From NCBI GenBank assembly GCA_004321905.1, contig SCQF01000023.1, positions 124,001 to 188,000 on the forward strand: DNA of 64,000 nt, read 5' to 3'. The position numbers were made by a program, and so were the translations under genes. This stretch comes from Verrucomicrobiota bacterium (GTDB lineage: Bacteria; Verrucomicrobiota; Kiritimatiellia; CAIQIC01). Below, in pieces: positions 33,410-45,512 of the stretch. Every line of letters begins with the position of its first letter. The stretch's first letter is position 1. Below the pieces are notes generated by a model that was not told where the DNA came from, ran no database searches, and saw nothing but the letters and a program-made list of their open reading frames with translations.

Positions 33410-35092
33410 ATGCCCAAATCGGAAACTAGTCAGCGTATTCGCATCACACTTGAAGATGGTCGCGTGCTGGAGCGTAGGCCGCCGGTGTTGGTCGGCGATT
33501 TGCTCGACAGTCCAACCGCGCCGAACGGTTTGGAGTACCTCGGCGCGATGGTGAACAACGACGTCTATTCGCTATCCTATCCGCTGGACGCCGATAGCGA
33601 GGTGCGGTTCTTCACAGCGGCCCAAGAGGATGGCTGGCGGATGTACGTGCGTACGCTCTGTTTCCTGCTGGCCAAGACCGTACGCGAGCTTTATCCGCAG
33701 GCGAGCTTCAGCATCGAACACTCGCTGGACACAGGCTATTATTGTTATTTCGCGCAGGATGAGAAACCGGGCATTAAACCCGGACAGATTCATGCGATTG
33801 AGCGGCGGATGCGGGAATTGATTGCCGCCGACTTGCCCATCGAACGCCGTAAGCTGGCCTATGCCGCCGCGCTCCAGCAGTTCGAGGAGGAGCACCAGCC
33901 GGACAAGTTTCACCTGCTCGCCTTCCGCAATCCCAACAAAGTGGTCATTAACTGGTGCGACGGTTTTTCCGACCTCGGGCACGGCGTCGTGGCCGAACAC
34001 ACCGGCGTGCTGGGCGTATTCAAACTGATCCCCTACCCGCCCGGTTTCGTCATTCAGTTCCCCGACCGCCGCAAGCCGACGCAGGTGGCCGCGTTCCGGC
34101 ATCGCCCCCATTTGTTTCAGATTTTCCAAGAGCATAAACGGTGGGGACGGATTCTCGGTGTCAACACCGTCGGCAAACTAAACGAACTCATCACCAACGG
34201 CGGTATCCGCGACTTCATCAAGATCGCCGAGGCCTTGCACGAGAAAAAGATCGCACAAATCGCCGACCAAATCACCGCGCGCCGCGAACAACTCCGCTGG
34301 GTACTGATCGCGGGGCCATCATCGTCCGGCAAGACGACATTTGCCAAACGTCTCGTCGTGCAACTACAGGTCAACGGGTTACGTCCGCTGACACTTTCGA
34401 CGGATGATTATTTTGTGGAGCGGGGGAAAACGCCGCGTGATGCCGAAGGCAAACCGGATTTTGAACATCTGGAGGCGATTGATCTGCCGCTATTGCAGGA
34501 ACAACTGGGCCAGTTGGATCGTGGCGAGGAAGTCGAACCGCCGCATTTCAACTTCGAGGCCGGGCAGCGCGAGTTTCGCGGCAACAAGCTAAAGCTGGAA
34601 GAAGGGCAACTGGTGGTGATCGAAGGCACGCACGCGCTCAATCCGCGCCTGACGGCCGCCATCCCGCTGGAGCACAAGTTCCGCATCTACGTGAGCGCGC
34701 TGACGCAACTCAACCTCGACCGCAACACCCGCATCTCGACCACCGATAACCGGCTGGTGCGGCGGCTCGTCCGCGACCGAAATTTCCGCGGCCATTCGGC
34801 GCTGCAAACTTTGCAGATGTGGCAAGGCGTGCAACGCGGCGAGCGCCGTTGGATTTTCCCGTTCCAAGCCGCCGTGGATATGGCCTTCAACTCGGCGCTG
34901 GATTATGAACTGGCGGTGCTCAAACTGGTCGTTGAACCGCAACTCGCCAGCGTCAAGCCGATGCAGGCGGAATACGCTGAAGCGCGGCGCTTGCAGGAGT
35001 TTTTGGAGTGCTTCCTCGGCGTCACCGATCAGCTCGTGCCGTCAACTTCGATCCTGCGTGAATTTATTGGACGCAGCAGTTTCCGCTACTGA
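33410..35092 (+). CDS. Uridine kinase-like protein with N-terminal TGS/SAD (ThrRS-like) region
   Basis: Residues about 1-70 resemble a TGS domain, and about 80-200 a threonyl-tRNA-synthetase-like second domain (YPQASFSIEHSLDTGYYCYF). A phosphoribulokinase/uridine-kinase P-loop domain begins near residue 300 (AGPSSSGKTTFAKRL, TLSTDDYFVERG, VVIEGTHALNP). This 560-residue architecture is a recognised but poorly characterised nucleoside-kinase family; the physiological substrate is unknown. The ATG at 33410 lies after a palindrome pair. ssb and gph follow on the same strand. Confidence 0.82.
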   Translation: MPKSETSQRIRITLEDGRVLERRPPVLVGDLLDSPTAPNGLEYLGAMVNNDVYSLSYPLDADSEVRFFTAAQEDGWRMYVRTLCFLLAKTVRELYPQASFSIEHSLDTGYYCYFAQDEKPGIKPGQIHAIERRMRELIAADLPIERRKLAYAAALQQFEEEHQPDKFHLLAFRNPNKVVINWCDGFSDLGHGVVAEHTGVLGVFKLIPYPPGFVIQFPDRRKPTQVAAFRHRPHLFQIFQEHKRWGRILGVNTVGKLNELITNGGIRDFIKIAEALHEKKIAQIADQITARREQLRWVLIAGPSSSGKTTFAKRLVVQLQVNGLRPLTLSTDDYFVERGKTPRDAEGKPDFEHLEAIDLPLLQEQLGQLDRGEEVEPPHFNFEAGQREFRGNKLKLEEGQLVVIEGTHALNPRLTAAIPLEHKFRIYVSALTQLNLDRNTRISTTDNRLVRRLVRDRNFRGHSALQTLQMWQGVQRGERRWIFPFQAAVDMAFNSALDYELAVLKLVVEPQLASVKPMQAEYAEARRLQEFLECFLGVTDQLVPSTSILREFIGRSSFRY

Positions 35093-35170
35093 CACGCGTT
35101 TTCGCTGGCCTGTCTGCCGTGTCTGCGCTATAAGCACGATCAGTTACAACGCAGCAATGAAGGAGCAATC

Positions 35171-35587
35171 ATGGCATCCCTGAATTACGTCGTCCTCGCC
35201 GGCAATCTCACCCGCGATCCACAAGTCCGCACGACGCCCGGCGGCACCGCCGTGGCGGATCTCGGCGTGGCGATCAACGAAAAATTTAAGAACAAGGCCG
35301 GTGAGTTGCAAGAGAGCACCACCTACGTGGACATCGTGGCGTGGGGACGACAGGCCGAGGTGTGCCAGCAATATCTGCACAAAGGTTCGCCGGTACTGAT
35401 CGAAGGTCGTTTGCAACTGGATCAATGGGAGAGCAAAGAAGGCGAGAAACGGAGCAAACTCCGCATTCGCGCCGACCGGGTGCAATTTTTGAGCAGTGGC
35501 CAGCGTCGCGAAAATGGTGGCGAGCAACCTGCTGCCGCCGGCGCACCGCCACCACCAGCCCACAACGACGAACCGCCGCCGTTTTGA
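35171..35587 (+). CDS. ssb: Single-stranded DNA-binding protein
   Basis: SSB coats single-stranded DNA and recruits repair and replication proteins. The OB fold starts NYVVLAGNLTRDPQVRTTPG and includes TYVDIVAWGRQAEVCQQYLHKG. A Pro/Ala-rich linker leads to the acidic tip DEPPPF, the docking peptide (usually DDDIPF). It is 138 residues long with a strong AAGGAG ribosome-binding site. Confidence 0.96.
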   Translation: MASLNYVVLAGNLTRDPQVRTTPGGTAVADLGVAINEKFKNKAGELQESTTYVDIVAWGRQAEVCQQYLHKGSPVLIEGRLQLDQWESKEGEKRSKLRIRADRVQFLSSGQRRENGGEQPAAAGAPPPPAHNDEPPPF

Positions 35588-35594
35588 AATCATC

Positions 35595-36257
35595 GTGAAA
35601 CCAGTATCCTCCGCACGCGGCCGTGGCCGTTTGCTGATTTTCGATCTCGACGGCACACTGATTGACTCCGTCGGCGACCTGACCACCGCGGTCAACCGGC
35701 TCCGGCAGGATTATCACTTGCCGCCGCTATCCACGGAGGTTGTTCGCCGCTACGTTGGTAACGGCGTCCGCAAATTGGTCGAGCGCGCGTTGCAGGGTCA
35801 CCCCACTGATTTTGAGACCGCCTTGCGGGCTTATCGCGGCTACTACGAACACCACATGAGCGACACGACCGCGCTCTTTCCCGACGTCGCCACCGGGCTG
35901 AACAAACTACGCGCCGCCGGCTATCAACTCGCCGTCATCAGCAACAAACCGTCCGCCTATTGCCACGCCTTGCTCGCGCGGTTGGGCGTGGCCGATTTGT
36001 TCGTCTGCATTCTCGGCGATGGCGACACGCCGCGCCTCAAACCCGACCCCGCGCCGCTGCTCGAAGCGATGCATCGCGCCGGTGCCACCGCGCAGGAAGC
36101 GTGGATGATCGGCGACCATCACACCGATCTCGAAGCCGCGCGCCACGCCGGCGTGCGTAGCGTGTTCGTCAATTATGGCCTCGGCGAAACCGGCGCGGAA
36201 AAACCAGACCAGCGTTGCGCGAATTTTGCGGAAGTGGTCGCGTTTTTTGCGCCGTGA
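35595..36257 (+). CDS. gph: HAD-family phosphatase, phosphoglycolate-phosphatase-like
   Basis: The HAD motifs appear in order: FDLDGTLIDS (nucleophile Asp), VISNKPS (motif II), a lysine in RLKPDP and GDHHTDLEAARHAG (motif IV). This is the Gph/PGP subfamily that removes phosphate from 2-phosphoglycolate. I take the GTG at 35595, 7 bases after ssb, as start (220 residues), because the frame upstream lies inside ssb. The exact substrate is inferred from the family. Confidence 0.85.
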   Translation: MKPVSSARGRGRLLIFDLDGTLIDSVGDLTTAVNRLRQDYHLPPLSTEVVRRYVGNGVRKLVERALQGHPTDFETALRAYRGYYEHHMSDTTALFPDVATGLNKLRAAGYQLAVISNKPSAYCHALLARLGVADLFVCILGDGDTPRLKPDPAPLLEAMHRAGATAQEAWMIGDHHTDLEAARHAGVRSVFVNYGLGETGAEKPDQRCANFAEVVAFFAP

Positions 36258-36267
36258 AACGCACGTT

Positions 36268-36282
36268 TTCCAAGGCTTGGAA
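36268..36282. repeat. Single TTCCAA-N3-TTGGAA palindrome
   Basis: One perfect copy (TTCCAAGGCTTGGAA, flanked by T/A runs) between convergent genes, where it could act as a bidirectional terminator. Confidence 0.88.
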
Positions 36283-36295
36283 AACACAACCGGCC

Positions 36296-38029
36296 TTAGG
36301 GTCGAGTGGCCGCCGGCTTGGCGAGATAAAACCCATTCCGAATATTGCCGGGCGTTCGGCAACACAGCGCATCTTGCGGAAAAGGGGTACACGGCAAGGG
36401 CGCGTCGCCACAGCGATCATCCCCTTCCGGCACCCAGACGACCAAGGGCGGTTGCTGGCCGTTGTCGAGTTGTACATTTCGCAAGTTGGACACCAAGGCA
36501 TGGCCCAAATGCCAAATCGTGATTTTGGGCGGCCACGACCATCCCGGAAACGTCGCCATTAGCAACAGGACAGCCCATAGCCCGGCGCTTAGCATGGAAT
36601 ATCGCCATGAGACCATGCTTGATAAACACATTGCACCTGTGAGCGCAAACCACAGCCAGAAGTAGCCCTCGCCAAAACGCAAATCAGGGGCCAGCACAAA
36701 CCAAGCCAGCAACGTGGCGCTCACCGCCAGCACGGCGAAAAACAAATGCCCGTCGGGTCTACGGCAGCAACCAAAAAGAAGAAACAACAATCCCGCACCC
36801 AACAACTTCAATTCGATGGCATGGCGGTTTCTTTGCCACCACGGTTGCAACCATGGAAACGATTTATCCTGCGCTGCACGTTTTTCATAATCCGGACCGG
36901 GTTGACGCGCCCATGCGCGCATGAGGGCCGATTGGTTACGCATGGAATAGGACAACCCACCGCCAGGCAACGGCACGGGGTTTGCGGGAACCGCCCACGC
37001 CACCGGCAGTTGACCATAGGGCGCAGGATAGAGCAGCCATCCCGATAAAATTGCATTTCGGATCAAGAGTCCGCCGGCGAGCATCAGAGGTAATGCGATA
37101 CCTACCAGCCATGCGCATCGCGATGGCAGGCGCCGGGCCATAACCAATCCCCAAGCACCCAACAAAAGCGCCAACACCCAACCAACCGGCTTGATGGCAA
37201 TACTTATGGCCACCAGCAGGAGCATGGTGAAAATTCCGGCGCGCCGGTCGCGGGTGGCCTGCTCCGGCTGCGACAACTGCAAAAACTCCAATATCGCCAA
37301 CCCCATCGCTATGACCGCTGGACGATCATAATACAGGTTGGGCACATTATCGCTGACCAGTAATGCGGCATAGGCCAGCAGCAATAAGCAGAAAAGTTTC
37401 AGGTGCCGCGCCGTGGTTGGCGCATAGAGCCAAGTCCAAACCAATTGCGCAAAGAACATGACGCTAAAAATCCCCGGAACAATCCACGCGGATTGACGAT
37501 ACCAAAGGCCATGATCCATGATCGCCGCATAGAGCAAGTAGAGGGAACTAAGGCCCAGCGGCATATGCAAATTGGCCAAGCCCGGAACGGCCGGATATTC
37601 CTTGGCCCAACGCACGCTGGTGAAGTGATATAAATCCGAATCATAAGCGCCACTCCACTCCGTCGTACCAACGCCCCGCGCCCCCCACAACAAACCGATC
37701 AGCAACAAGCCCCAGAAAATGTATCGGCGTCTGTCTGACACCACACAGGGATTGTTCCATGATTCATGCAAAGCTTTCGCCAACGACCAAAGTCCCGGCA
37801 ACGCAAAGGCGCCAGCCAGCATAAGGCCACCGCCCTTCAAGGGTAAGCAGAGCGAATAAAGCTGTGCGACCGCCATCAGCGTGCCAAATCCAATCCAGAA
37901 TGAACGAAAGATGTCCGCGCCATTCAGACCGGAACGGGACTGAACACGGAATAACCGCGTATAAACAAGCCACCCGATTCCGGACAGCACTACAAATTGG
38001 ACACTCCATGCCAGTAAAATGGAAACCAT
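36296..38029 (-). CDS. Polytopic membrane protein, GT-C/LIC_10190-like
   Basis: The 577-residue protein has about 12 hydrophobic segments spread over its whole length. A loop after the third or fourth segment carries an acidic patch (TTEWSGAYDSDLYHF), where GT-C glycosyltransferases place their catalytic residue. It lies 22 bp downstream of the glycosyltransferase-methyltransferase fusion and is probably co-expressed with it, suggesting polyprenyl-linked sugar transfer. I cannot name the family with certainty. Confidence 0.6.
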   Translation of the reverse strand: MVSILLAWSVQFVVLSGIGWLVYTRLFRVQSRSGLNGADIFRSFWIGFGTLMAVAQLYSLCLPLKGGGLMLAGAFALPGLWSLAKALHESWNNPCVVSDRRRYIFWGLLLIGLLWGARGVGTTEWSGAYDSDLYHFTSVRWAKEYPAVPGLANLHMPLGLSSLYLLYAAIMDHGLWYRQSAWIVPGIFSVMFFAQLVWTWLYAPTTARHLKLFCLLLLAYAALLVSDNVPNLYYDRPAVIAMGLAILEFLQLSQPEQATRDRRAGIFTMLLLVAISIAIKPVGWVLALLLGAWGLVMARRLPSRCAWLVGIALPLMLAGGLLIRNAILSGWLLYPAPYGQLPVAWAVPANPVPLPGGGLSYSMRNQSALMRAWARQPGPDYEKRAAQDKSFPWLQPWWQRNRHAIELKLLGAGLLFLLFGCCRRPDGHLFFAVLAVSATLLAWFVLAPDLRFGEGYFWLWFALTGAMCLSSMVSWRYSMLSAGLWAVLLLMATFPGWSWPPKITIWHLGHALVSNLRNVQLDNGQQPPLVVWVPEGDDRCGDAPLPCTPFPQDALCCRTPGNIRNGFYLAKPAATRP

Positions 38030-38051
38030 GTGATTGCTGGTGTTCGGTATC

Positions 38052-39461
38052 CTATGCAGCAGGCTTGCGCGCGACGGCGATCAGCGAGAGGCCCGGCCAC
38101 GGTAAGATGCGTTCGAGCAGCCGCCACAACCAGACCAAGGCGTCGTAGAATTTGAGTTGGAGTCGCCCGAAATGCTTGCGCCGTAGCACGCGCCCATTCA
38201 GCCACCAACCCGGCACGCCGACCCGGTTGAACGTGAAAATCTTTTCCACCTCAAAACCCGCCGCCTGTATTTTTTGCTCCAAGTCGGCGGCGGTGTAGCG
38301 GCGCACGTGCCCCAACGCGGCGTCGAGCGTGCCGAAGAGCCGCTGGCTGCGCGGCACTAAAATCAGCGCGCGACCACCGGGCGCCAACGCGGAAAAAATA
38401 TTGCGCAGGCCGGCAGCATCCTGGGCCACGTGTTCCAACACGTTCAAACAGATGACGGAATCAAAGTGGTTTTCCAAGCCTTGGAAATGTGTCGCCTCCG
38501 CCACGTCCAAGGCCTGGACGACGACGGGCCGCTTGCCGGTATAACGGTTGGAGAGATAATGCAAATGGAGCGGGTCAATGTCCGTGGCCATGTAGTACGT
38601 GCGCGGCAAAAATTGAGCGGTGAGATTCCCCATACCTGCGCCAACCTCCAACACCCGTTCGCCAAGCCACGGGTGCAGTACATCGGCCATCCAGCGGTTG
38701 AAGCGGTGCGTGTTGGAAAGGCTATGCAGAATGGCGTGGCCATAGTGCTCGACATAGAGGTCATCCACCAGTTTGAACCAGAATATGACGCCCAGCGCCT
38801 TGCAAGCATCGCGCCAGGTGATTTTTTTGCCTTCGTGATAGGTGCGCCCGCGGTAGGAAATCGGCACCTCGTAGATGCGACAGCCGCGTTTGGCGAATTT
38901 GGCGGTCAGTTCCGGCTCAACGCCAAACCGGTTGCAACGAATCGGAATGGATTTGAGCAAGTCGGCGCGCGCCATTTTGTAGCACGTCTCCATATCCGTC
39001 AGATTCAAATCCGTCAGCATATTGGAAAGTAGCGTGAGCAGGCGATTACCCAGGCTGTGCCAAAAATAAAGCACCCGCCGCCGCTCGCCGCTGAGAAAAC
39101 GCGAACCATAGACCACATCGGCCTCGCCACTCAAAATAGGCGCGAGCAATTTGCTCAACTCGGCCGGCGCATACTCCAAATCGGCATCTTGAAACACAAT
39201 GATATCGCCGCTGGCCCGCGCGATACCTGCGCGCAAGGCTGCACCTTTGCCGCAATTTTTGGGCTGGCACAATGCAATCACGGACGGATGCTGCCGGACA
39301 ATTTCCTGCACCACCACAGCGGTGCCATCGGTCGAGGCATCATCAACAACGATCACTTCGCGGCTGACCTCGGGCGGCAAGGGTGCGACCAATACCGCCT
39401 CGACCATCTGCGCCAAGGTGTACTTTTCGTTGAAAACGGGGATCAGAACACTCAATTTCAC
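38052..39461 (-). CDS. Glycosyltransferase family 2 fused to SAM-dependent methyltransferase
   Basis: Residues 1-240 form a DPM1-like GT2 domain: SVLIPVFNEKYTL, VVDDASTDGT, FQDADLEYAP (DxD) and YGSRFLSGERR. Residues about 275-469 form a class I methyltransferase: VLEVGAGMGNLTAQ (motif I), TDIDPLHL and CLNVLEHV. A GTG start at 39461 gives 469 residues. It probably transfers a sugar to a polyprenyl carrier and methylates a related product. A palindrome pair is read in frame in the methyltransferase half (VQALD ... FQGLEN). Confidence 0.82.
   Translation of the reverse strand: MKLSVLIPVFNEKYTLAQMVEAVLVAPLPPEVSREVIVVDDASTDGTAVVVQEIVRQHPSVIALCQPKNCGKGAALRAGIARASGDIIVFQDADLEYAPAELSKLLAPILSGEADVVYGSRFLSGERRRVLYFWHSLGNRLLTLLSNMLTDLNLTDMETCYKMARADLLKSIPIRCNRFGVEPELTAKFAKRGCRIYEVPISYRGRTYHEGKKITWRDACKALGVIFWFKLVDDLYVEHYGHAILHSLSNTHRFNRWMADVLHPWLGERVLEVGAGMGNLTAQFLPRTYYMATDIDPLHLHYLSNRYTGKRPVVVQALDVAEATHFQGLENHFDSVICLNVLEHVAQDAAGLRNIFSALAPGGRALILVPRSQRLFGTLDAALGHVRRYTAADLEQKIQAAGFEVEKIFTFNRVGVPGWWLNGRVLRRKHFGRLQLKFYDALVWLWRLLERILPWPGLSLIAVARKPAA
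38472..38519. repeat. Palindrome plus degenerate partner inside the GT2-methyltransferase gene
   Basis: A perfect TTCCAAGCCTTGGAA and a decayed GTCCAAGGCCTGGAC start 33 bp apart in the coding sequence and keep the reading frame. Confidence 0.75.
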
Positions 39462-39557
39462 AGCCCCAGCATAGACGAAGCCAGCTCCCCCGACAAGTAC
39501 GCGAATAGCAAAATTCGGATTGGCGCGGAACAAATCAACACGTTAGAATCACCGGAC

Positions 39558-40778
39558 ATGAGTGTGAATAATCCATCACGCAGTCCGAGGTTATGGGGCT
39601 TGGGCACCATTGCGCGGCGACTGGCGGATACAACCGACTTTGCGCAACCCGAGGCGCGCAAGCGGCTGGGTATGTTTCAAGGCTGGCTCAGCGTGGGGTT
39701 CAGCCTCGTGCTGGCACTGACCAAGGCTGTGCTGGCGTGGCTATCCGGCTCCATCGCCTTGCTGGCCGACGCACTGAACAACACCGCCGATATCGCCAGC
39801 AGCACCGTCATCGCGCTCAGCTTTTCGTGGTCGCGCCGCCCACGCGATCGCGGCCATCCGTTCGGGCACGGGCGCATCGAGCATGTGGCCACGCTGGTGC
39901 TCTCCATGGCATTACTGGCCGTCGGGTTCGATGTGGGCCGCGCGGGCGTGCAACGCCTGCTCCACCCGCGACCGCTGGAGATCAGCCAGCTTGTTCTGGC
40001 GATTTTGTTGGTGACCGTGTTGATAAAAACGTGGCTCGCGCTTTTCACCCGCGCGCTCGCTCGCGCCACGCGCTCGGAAACACTCGCCGCCGACGCTTGG
40101 AACCATATCTTCGACATCCTCAGCACCGCGCTCGTATTCCTCGGTCTGCTCGGCGCGCGGCACGGTTGGCCGGCGCTCGATGGCTGGGCCGGCCTCGGCG
40201 TCGCTGGCTTCATCTTCTTCACCGGTGCGCGTTACGCCCGCCGCTCCGTGAGCGTGTTGCTGGGCGAGGCGCCGGACCCCACGCTCGTGCGGCGCATCCA
40301 ACAAATTGCCCGCACGCAACCCGGCGTGCAAAGCGCCCACGAGGTCGTCATCAACACCTACGGCGACTCGCTAATGGTGTCGCTGCATATCGAGGTGGAC
40401 GCGGCCCAAAGCGCGCGCGAGGTCCACGACTTGGCCGAGCTGGTGGAGCGGCGCATTGAGCAGGAAATCCCCGACAGCAAGGTGATCGTGCATGTGGACC
40501 CCGTGGATCGCACCCACCCCGCCTACGCCGCCGCCGAACAAACGTTGCGCGATTTCTGCGCCACCGAACCGCGCGTGGAAGAATTCCACGATCTGCGCCT
40601 CGACGCGACACCGCAGGGCTTGGAACTCTCGGTGGATGTGGTGCAGAAACTGAACTTGCCGCCCGCCGATGCGCGCCACATCGAAGAGCGACTAGAACAA
40701 CAACTACGCGCGCACATCGCCGCGTTGCGCCGCGTGACGTTGCGCCGGGAAACATCCTACAGCAGCCCGATGGCCTGA
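39558..40778 (+). CDS. Cation diffusion facilitator metal exporter
   Basis: CDF proteins export divalent cations (Zn, Fe, Co, Mn) against protons. Six transmembrane segments are seen, with the metal site DALNNTADIASS in TM2 and DAWNHIFDILS in TM5, and the linker HPFGHGRIEH. The cytoplasmic part is long: after the usual ferredoxin-like domain (HEVVINTYGDSLMVSLHIEV) a further 70 residues look like a second copy (EEFHDLRLDATPQGLELSVDV). The N-half of the metal sites reads Asn-Asp, hinting at specificity other than zinc. It diverges from the glycosyltransferase gene. Confidence 0.88.
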   Translation: MSVNNPSRSPRLWGLGTIARRLADTTDFAQPEARKRLGMFQGWLSVGFSLVLALTKAVLAWLSGSIALLADALNNTADIASSTVIALSFSWSRRPRDRGHPFGHGRIEHVATLVLSMALLAVGFDVGRAGVQRLLHPRPLEISQLVLAILLVTVLIKTWLALFTRALARATRSETLAADAWNHIFDILSTALVFLGLLGARHGWPALDGWAGLGVAGFIFFTGARYARRSVSVLLGEAPDPTLVRRIQQIARTQPGVQSAHEVVINTYGDSLMVSLHIEVDAAQSAREVHDLAELVERRIEQEIPDSKVIVHVDPVDRTHPAYAAAEQTLRDFCATEPRVEEFHDLRLDATPQGLELSVDVVQKLNLPPADARHIEERLEQQLRAHIAALRRVTLRRETSYSSPMA

Positions 40779-40792
40779 CGTCGCCACGCGTT

Positions 40793-40839
40793 TTCCAAGG
40801 TTTGGAAAAACCGATGTTTGGCTTTTCCAAGCCTTGGAA
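40793..40839. repeat. Paired palindromes between the CDF gene and ileS
   Basis: TTCCAAGGTTTGGAA and TTCCAAGCCTTGGAA start 32 bp apart upstream of ileS. Confidence 0.92.
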
Positions 40840-40914
40840 AACCGTGTAATCCGCTTGATTTCCCGCACACAGAACCGCTAAGTTGCGGGGCCGCTTTGCG
40901 GCAGGAAAAGAGCC

Positions 40915-44139
<3,225 letters not shown>

Positions 44140-44142
44140 GCT

Positions 44143-44189
44143 TTCCAAGGGTTGGAAAATTGGCTCGCCAGCGTTTCCAAACCTTGGAA
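44143..44189. repeat. Paired palindromes after ileS
   Basis: TTCCAAGGGTTGGAA and TTCCAAACCTTGGAA start 32 bp apart in the 61-bp gap between ileS and the flippase gene. Confidence 0.92.
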
Positions 44190-44200
44190 AACTGCCCGCG

Positions 44201-45499
44201 GTGATTGCACGTTTCCAAAACTGGTTGGTTCGCTGGCGGCGGCACGATGGTTTTCATTTTGCCTATGACAGCGCCGTATTGATCGTCGGCAGCGGGCTGA
44301 CGGCCTTTTTGTTCGTTTTGTTTCATGCGATTACCGGGCGGCTGATGAACCCGGAGCACTACGCCTTGTTTCTGGCCTTGATCGCTCTGTTAAACGTACT
44401 CAGCGTACCAGCCGGGGTTGTTTCCACGACGATGACGCGTTATGTGGCCGAGTATGTACATCGTGACGACTCAGGCACTTGGCTACTCCTCTTACGGCGC
44501 GGATTGCGGCTGATATTGCCGTGGGGCGTGGGCGTACTGGTCGTGTGGTGCTTGACCGCTCCGTGGTTGCGCGAGATTTTCAAATCACCTTCGGCAGCGA
44601 GTGTGGCCATGGTCGGGCTGATCGCATTCGTCGGTCTCTTCAGTCCTTTCCTAGGCGGGGCCTTGACCGGTAGCCGCCGCTTTGGCTGGAGCATAACCTC
44701 CGGCATCGGCACCGGCGCAAGTCGTTTGTTGCTGGCCACGGTGGTGGCGCTCATGGGCGGTGGCGTCACGTGGATGCTGGGCACGGTGGTCGGTAGTTCG
44801 ATTATCGGCTTGTTGATCGCGTGGTGGCCGTTGCGCCGGATGTATCAGGTCACCCCGGCGGACACAACGGAACTGCCGGACGCACACGCAGTACAAGGTT
44901 ATTTCTGGGCGGTGCTGTTCGGACAAATCGCGCTGTTTTTGATGATTAATGCCGATATGATTTTTCTCCCGCGTTTCCTCGCCGGCGATGAATTGGCCGC
45001 TTACGGCAAGGCGGCACAACTTTCGCGCGCCGTCTTTTTCCTACCGATGCCGATTATCAGCGCCATGTTCCCGCGCGCCGTAACGTCAAGCAATCCGCGC
45101 CTGCTGCTGGGTCCAATACTTTTCACGTTGGTCGTGTGTGTGGCTGCCGCAGCGTTTATGACGGCATGGCCAGCGTTACCCATGCGGTTGCTCTACGCCG
45201 TCAACGATCCGCTGCATTTTACGCTGATGCGCTGGTACGTCTGGGCAGTGATTCCGCTGGCCCTAATCAACTTGATCGCGCCCTACCTTTGGGCACGGCA
45301 CGAAACGGTGCGGGCGCTCTGGCTGGTACCGGTCACGTTGGGCTATCTTTGCTTGCTCTATCGTTTCCATGCCACGCCGCAACAGATCATCCTCTGCCTG
45401 CTAACCGGTGGTCTTGCGGCGCTGGTCGTGCTCGGCTGGCTGACGTGGCGCGTATTGGCAACGCCCGAGGCAACGCGTACCTTGCAACCGAAACCGTAA
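44201..45499 (+). CDS. Polysaccharide flippase-like membrane protein (MVF/MATE superfamily, Wzx-like)
   Basis: The 432-residue protein has about 12 hydrophobic segments and an N-terminal charged helix. Features such as PEHYALFLALIALLN, TRYVAEYVH and NADMIFLPRFL match the polysaccharide-biosynthesis (PST/Wzx) family, which flips lipid-linked sugars. The start is GTG at 44201, near a palindrome pair. The next genes encode an FHA-domain protein and a GT2, consistent with an envelope-glycan cluster. Confidence 0.75.
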   Translation: MIARFQNWLVRWRRHDGFHFAYDSAVLIVGSGLTAFLFVLFHAITGRLMNPEHYALFLALIALLNVLSVPAGVVSTTMTRYVAEYVHRDDSGTWLLLLRRGLRLILPWGVGVLVVWCLTAPWLREIFKSPSAASVAMVGLIAFVGLFSPFLGGALTGSRRFGWSITSGIGTGASRLLLATVVALMGGGVTWMLGTVVGSSIIGLLIAWWPLRRMYQVTPADTTELPDAHAVQGYFWAVLFGQIALFLMINADMIFLPRFLAGDELAAYGKAAQLSRAVFFLPMPIISAMFPRAVTSSNPRLLLGPILFTLVVCVAAAAFMTAWPALPMRLLYAVNDPLHFTLMRWYVWAVIPLALINLIAPYLWARHETVRALWLVPVTLGYLCLLYRFHATPQQIILCLLTGGLAALVVLGWLTWRVLATPEATRTLQPKP

Positions 45500-45512
45500 A
45501 TAAAAGCGTATC

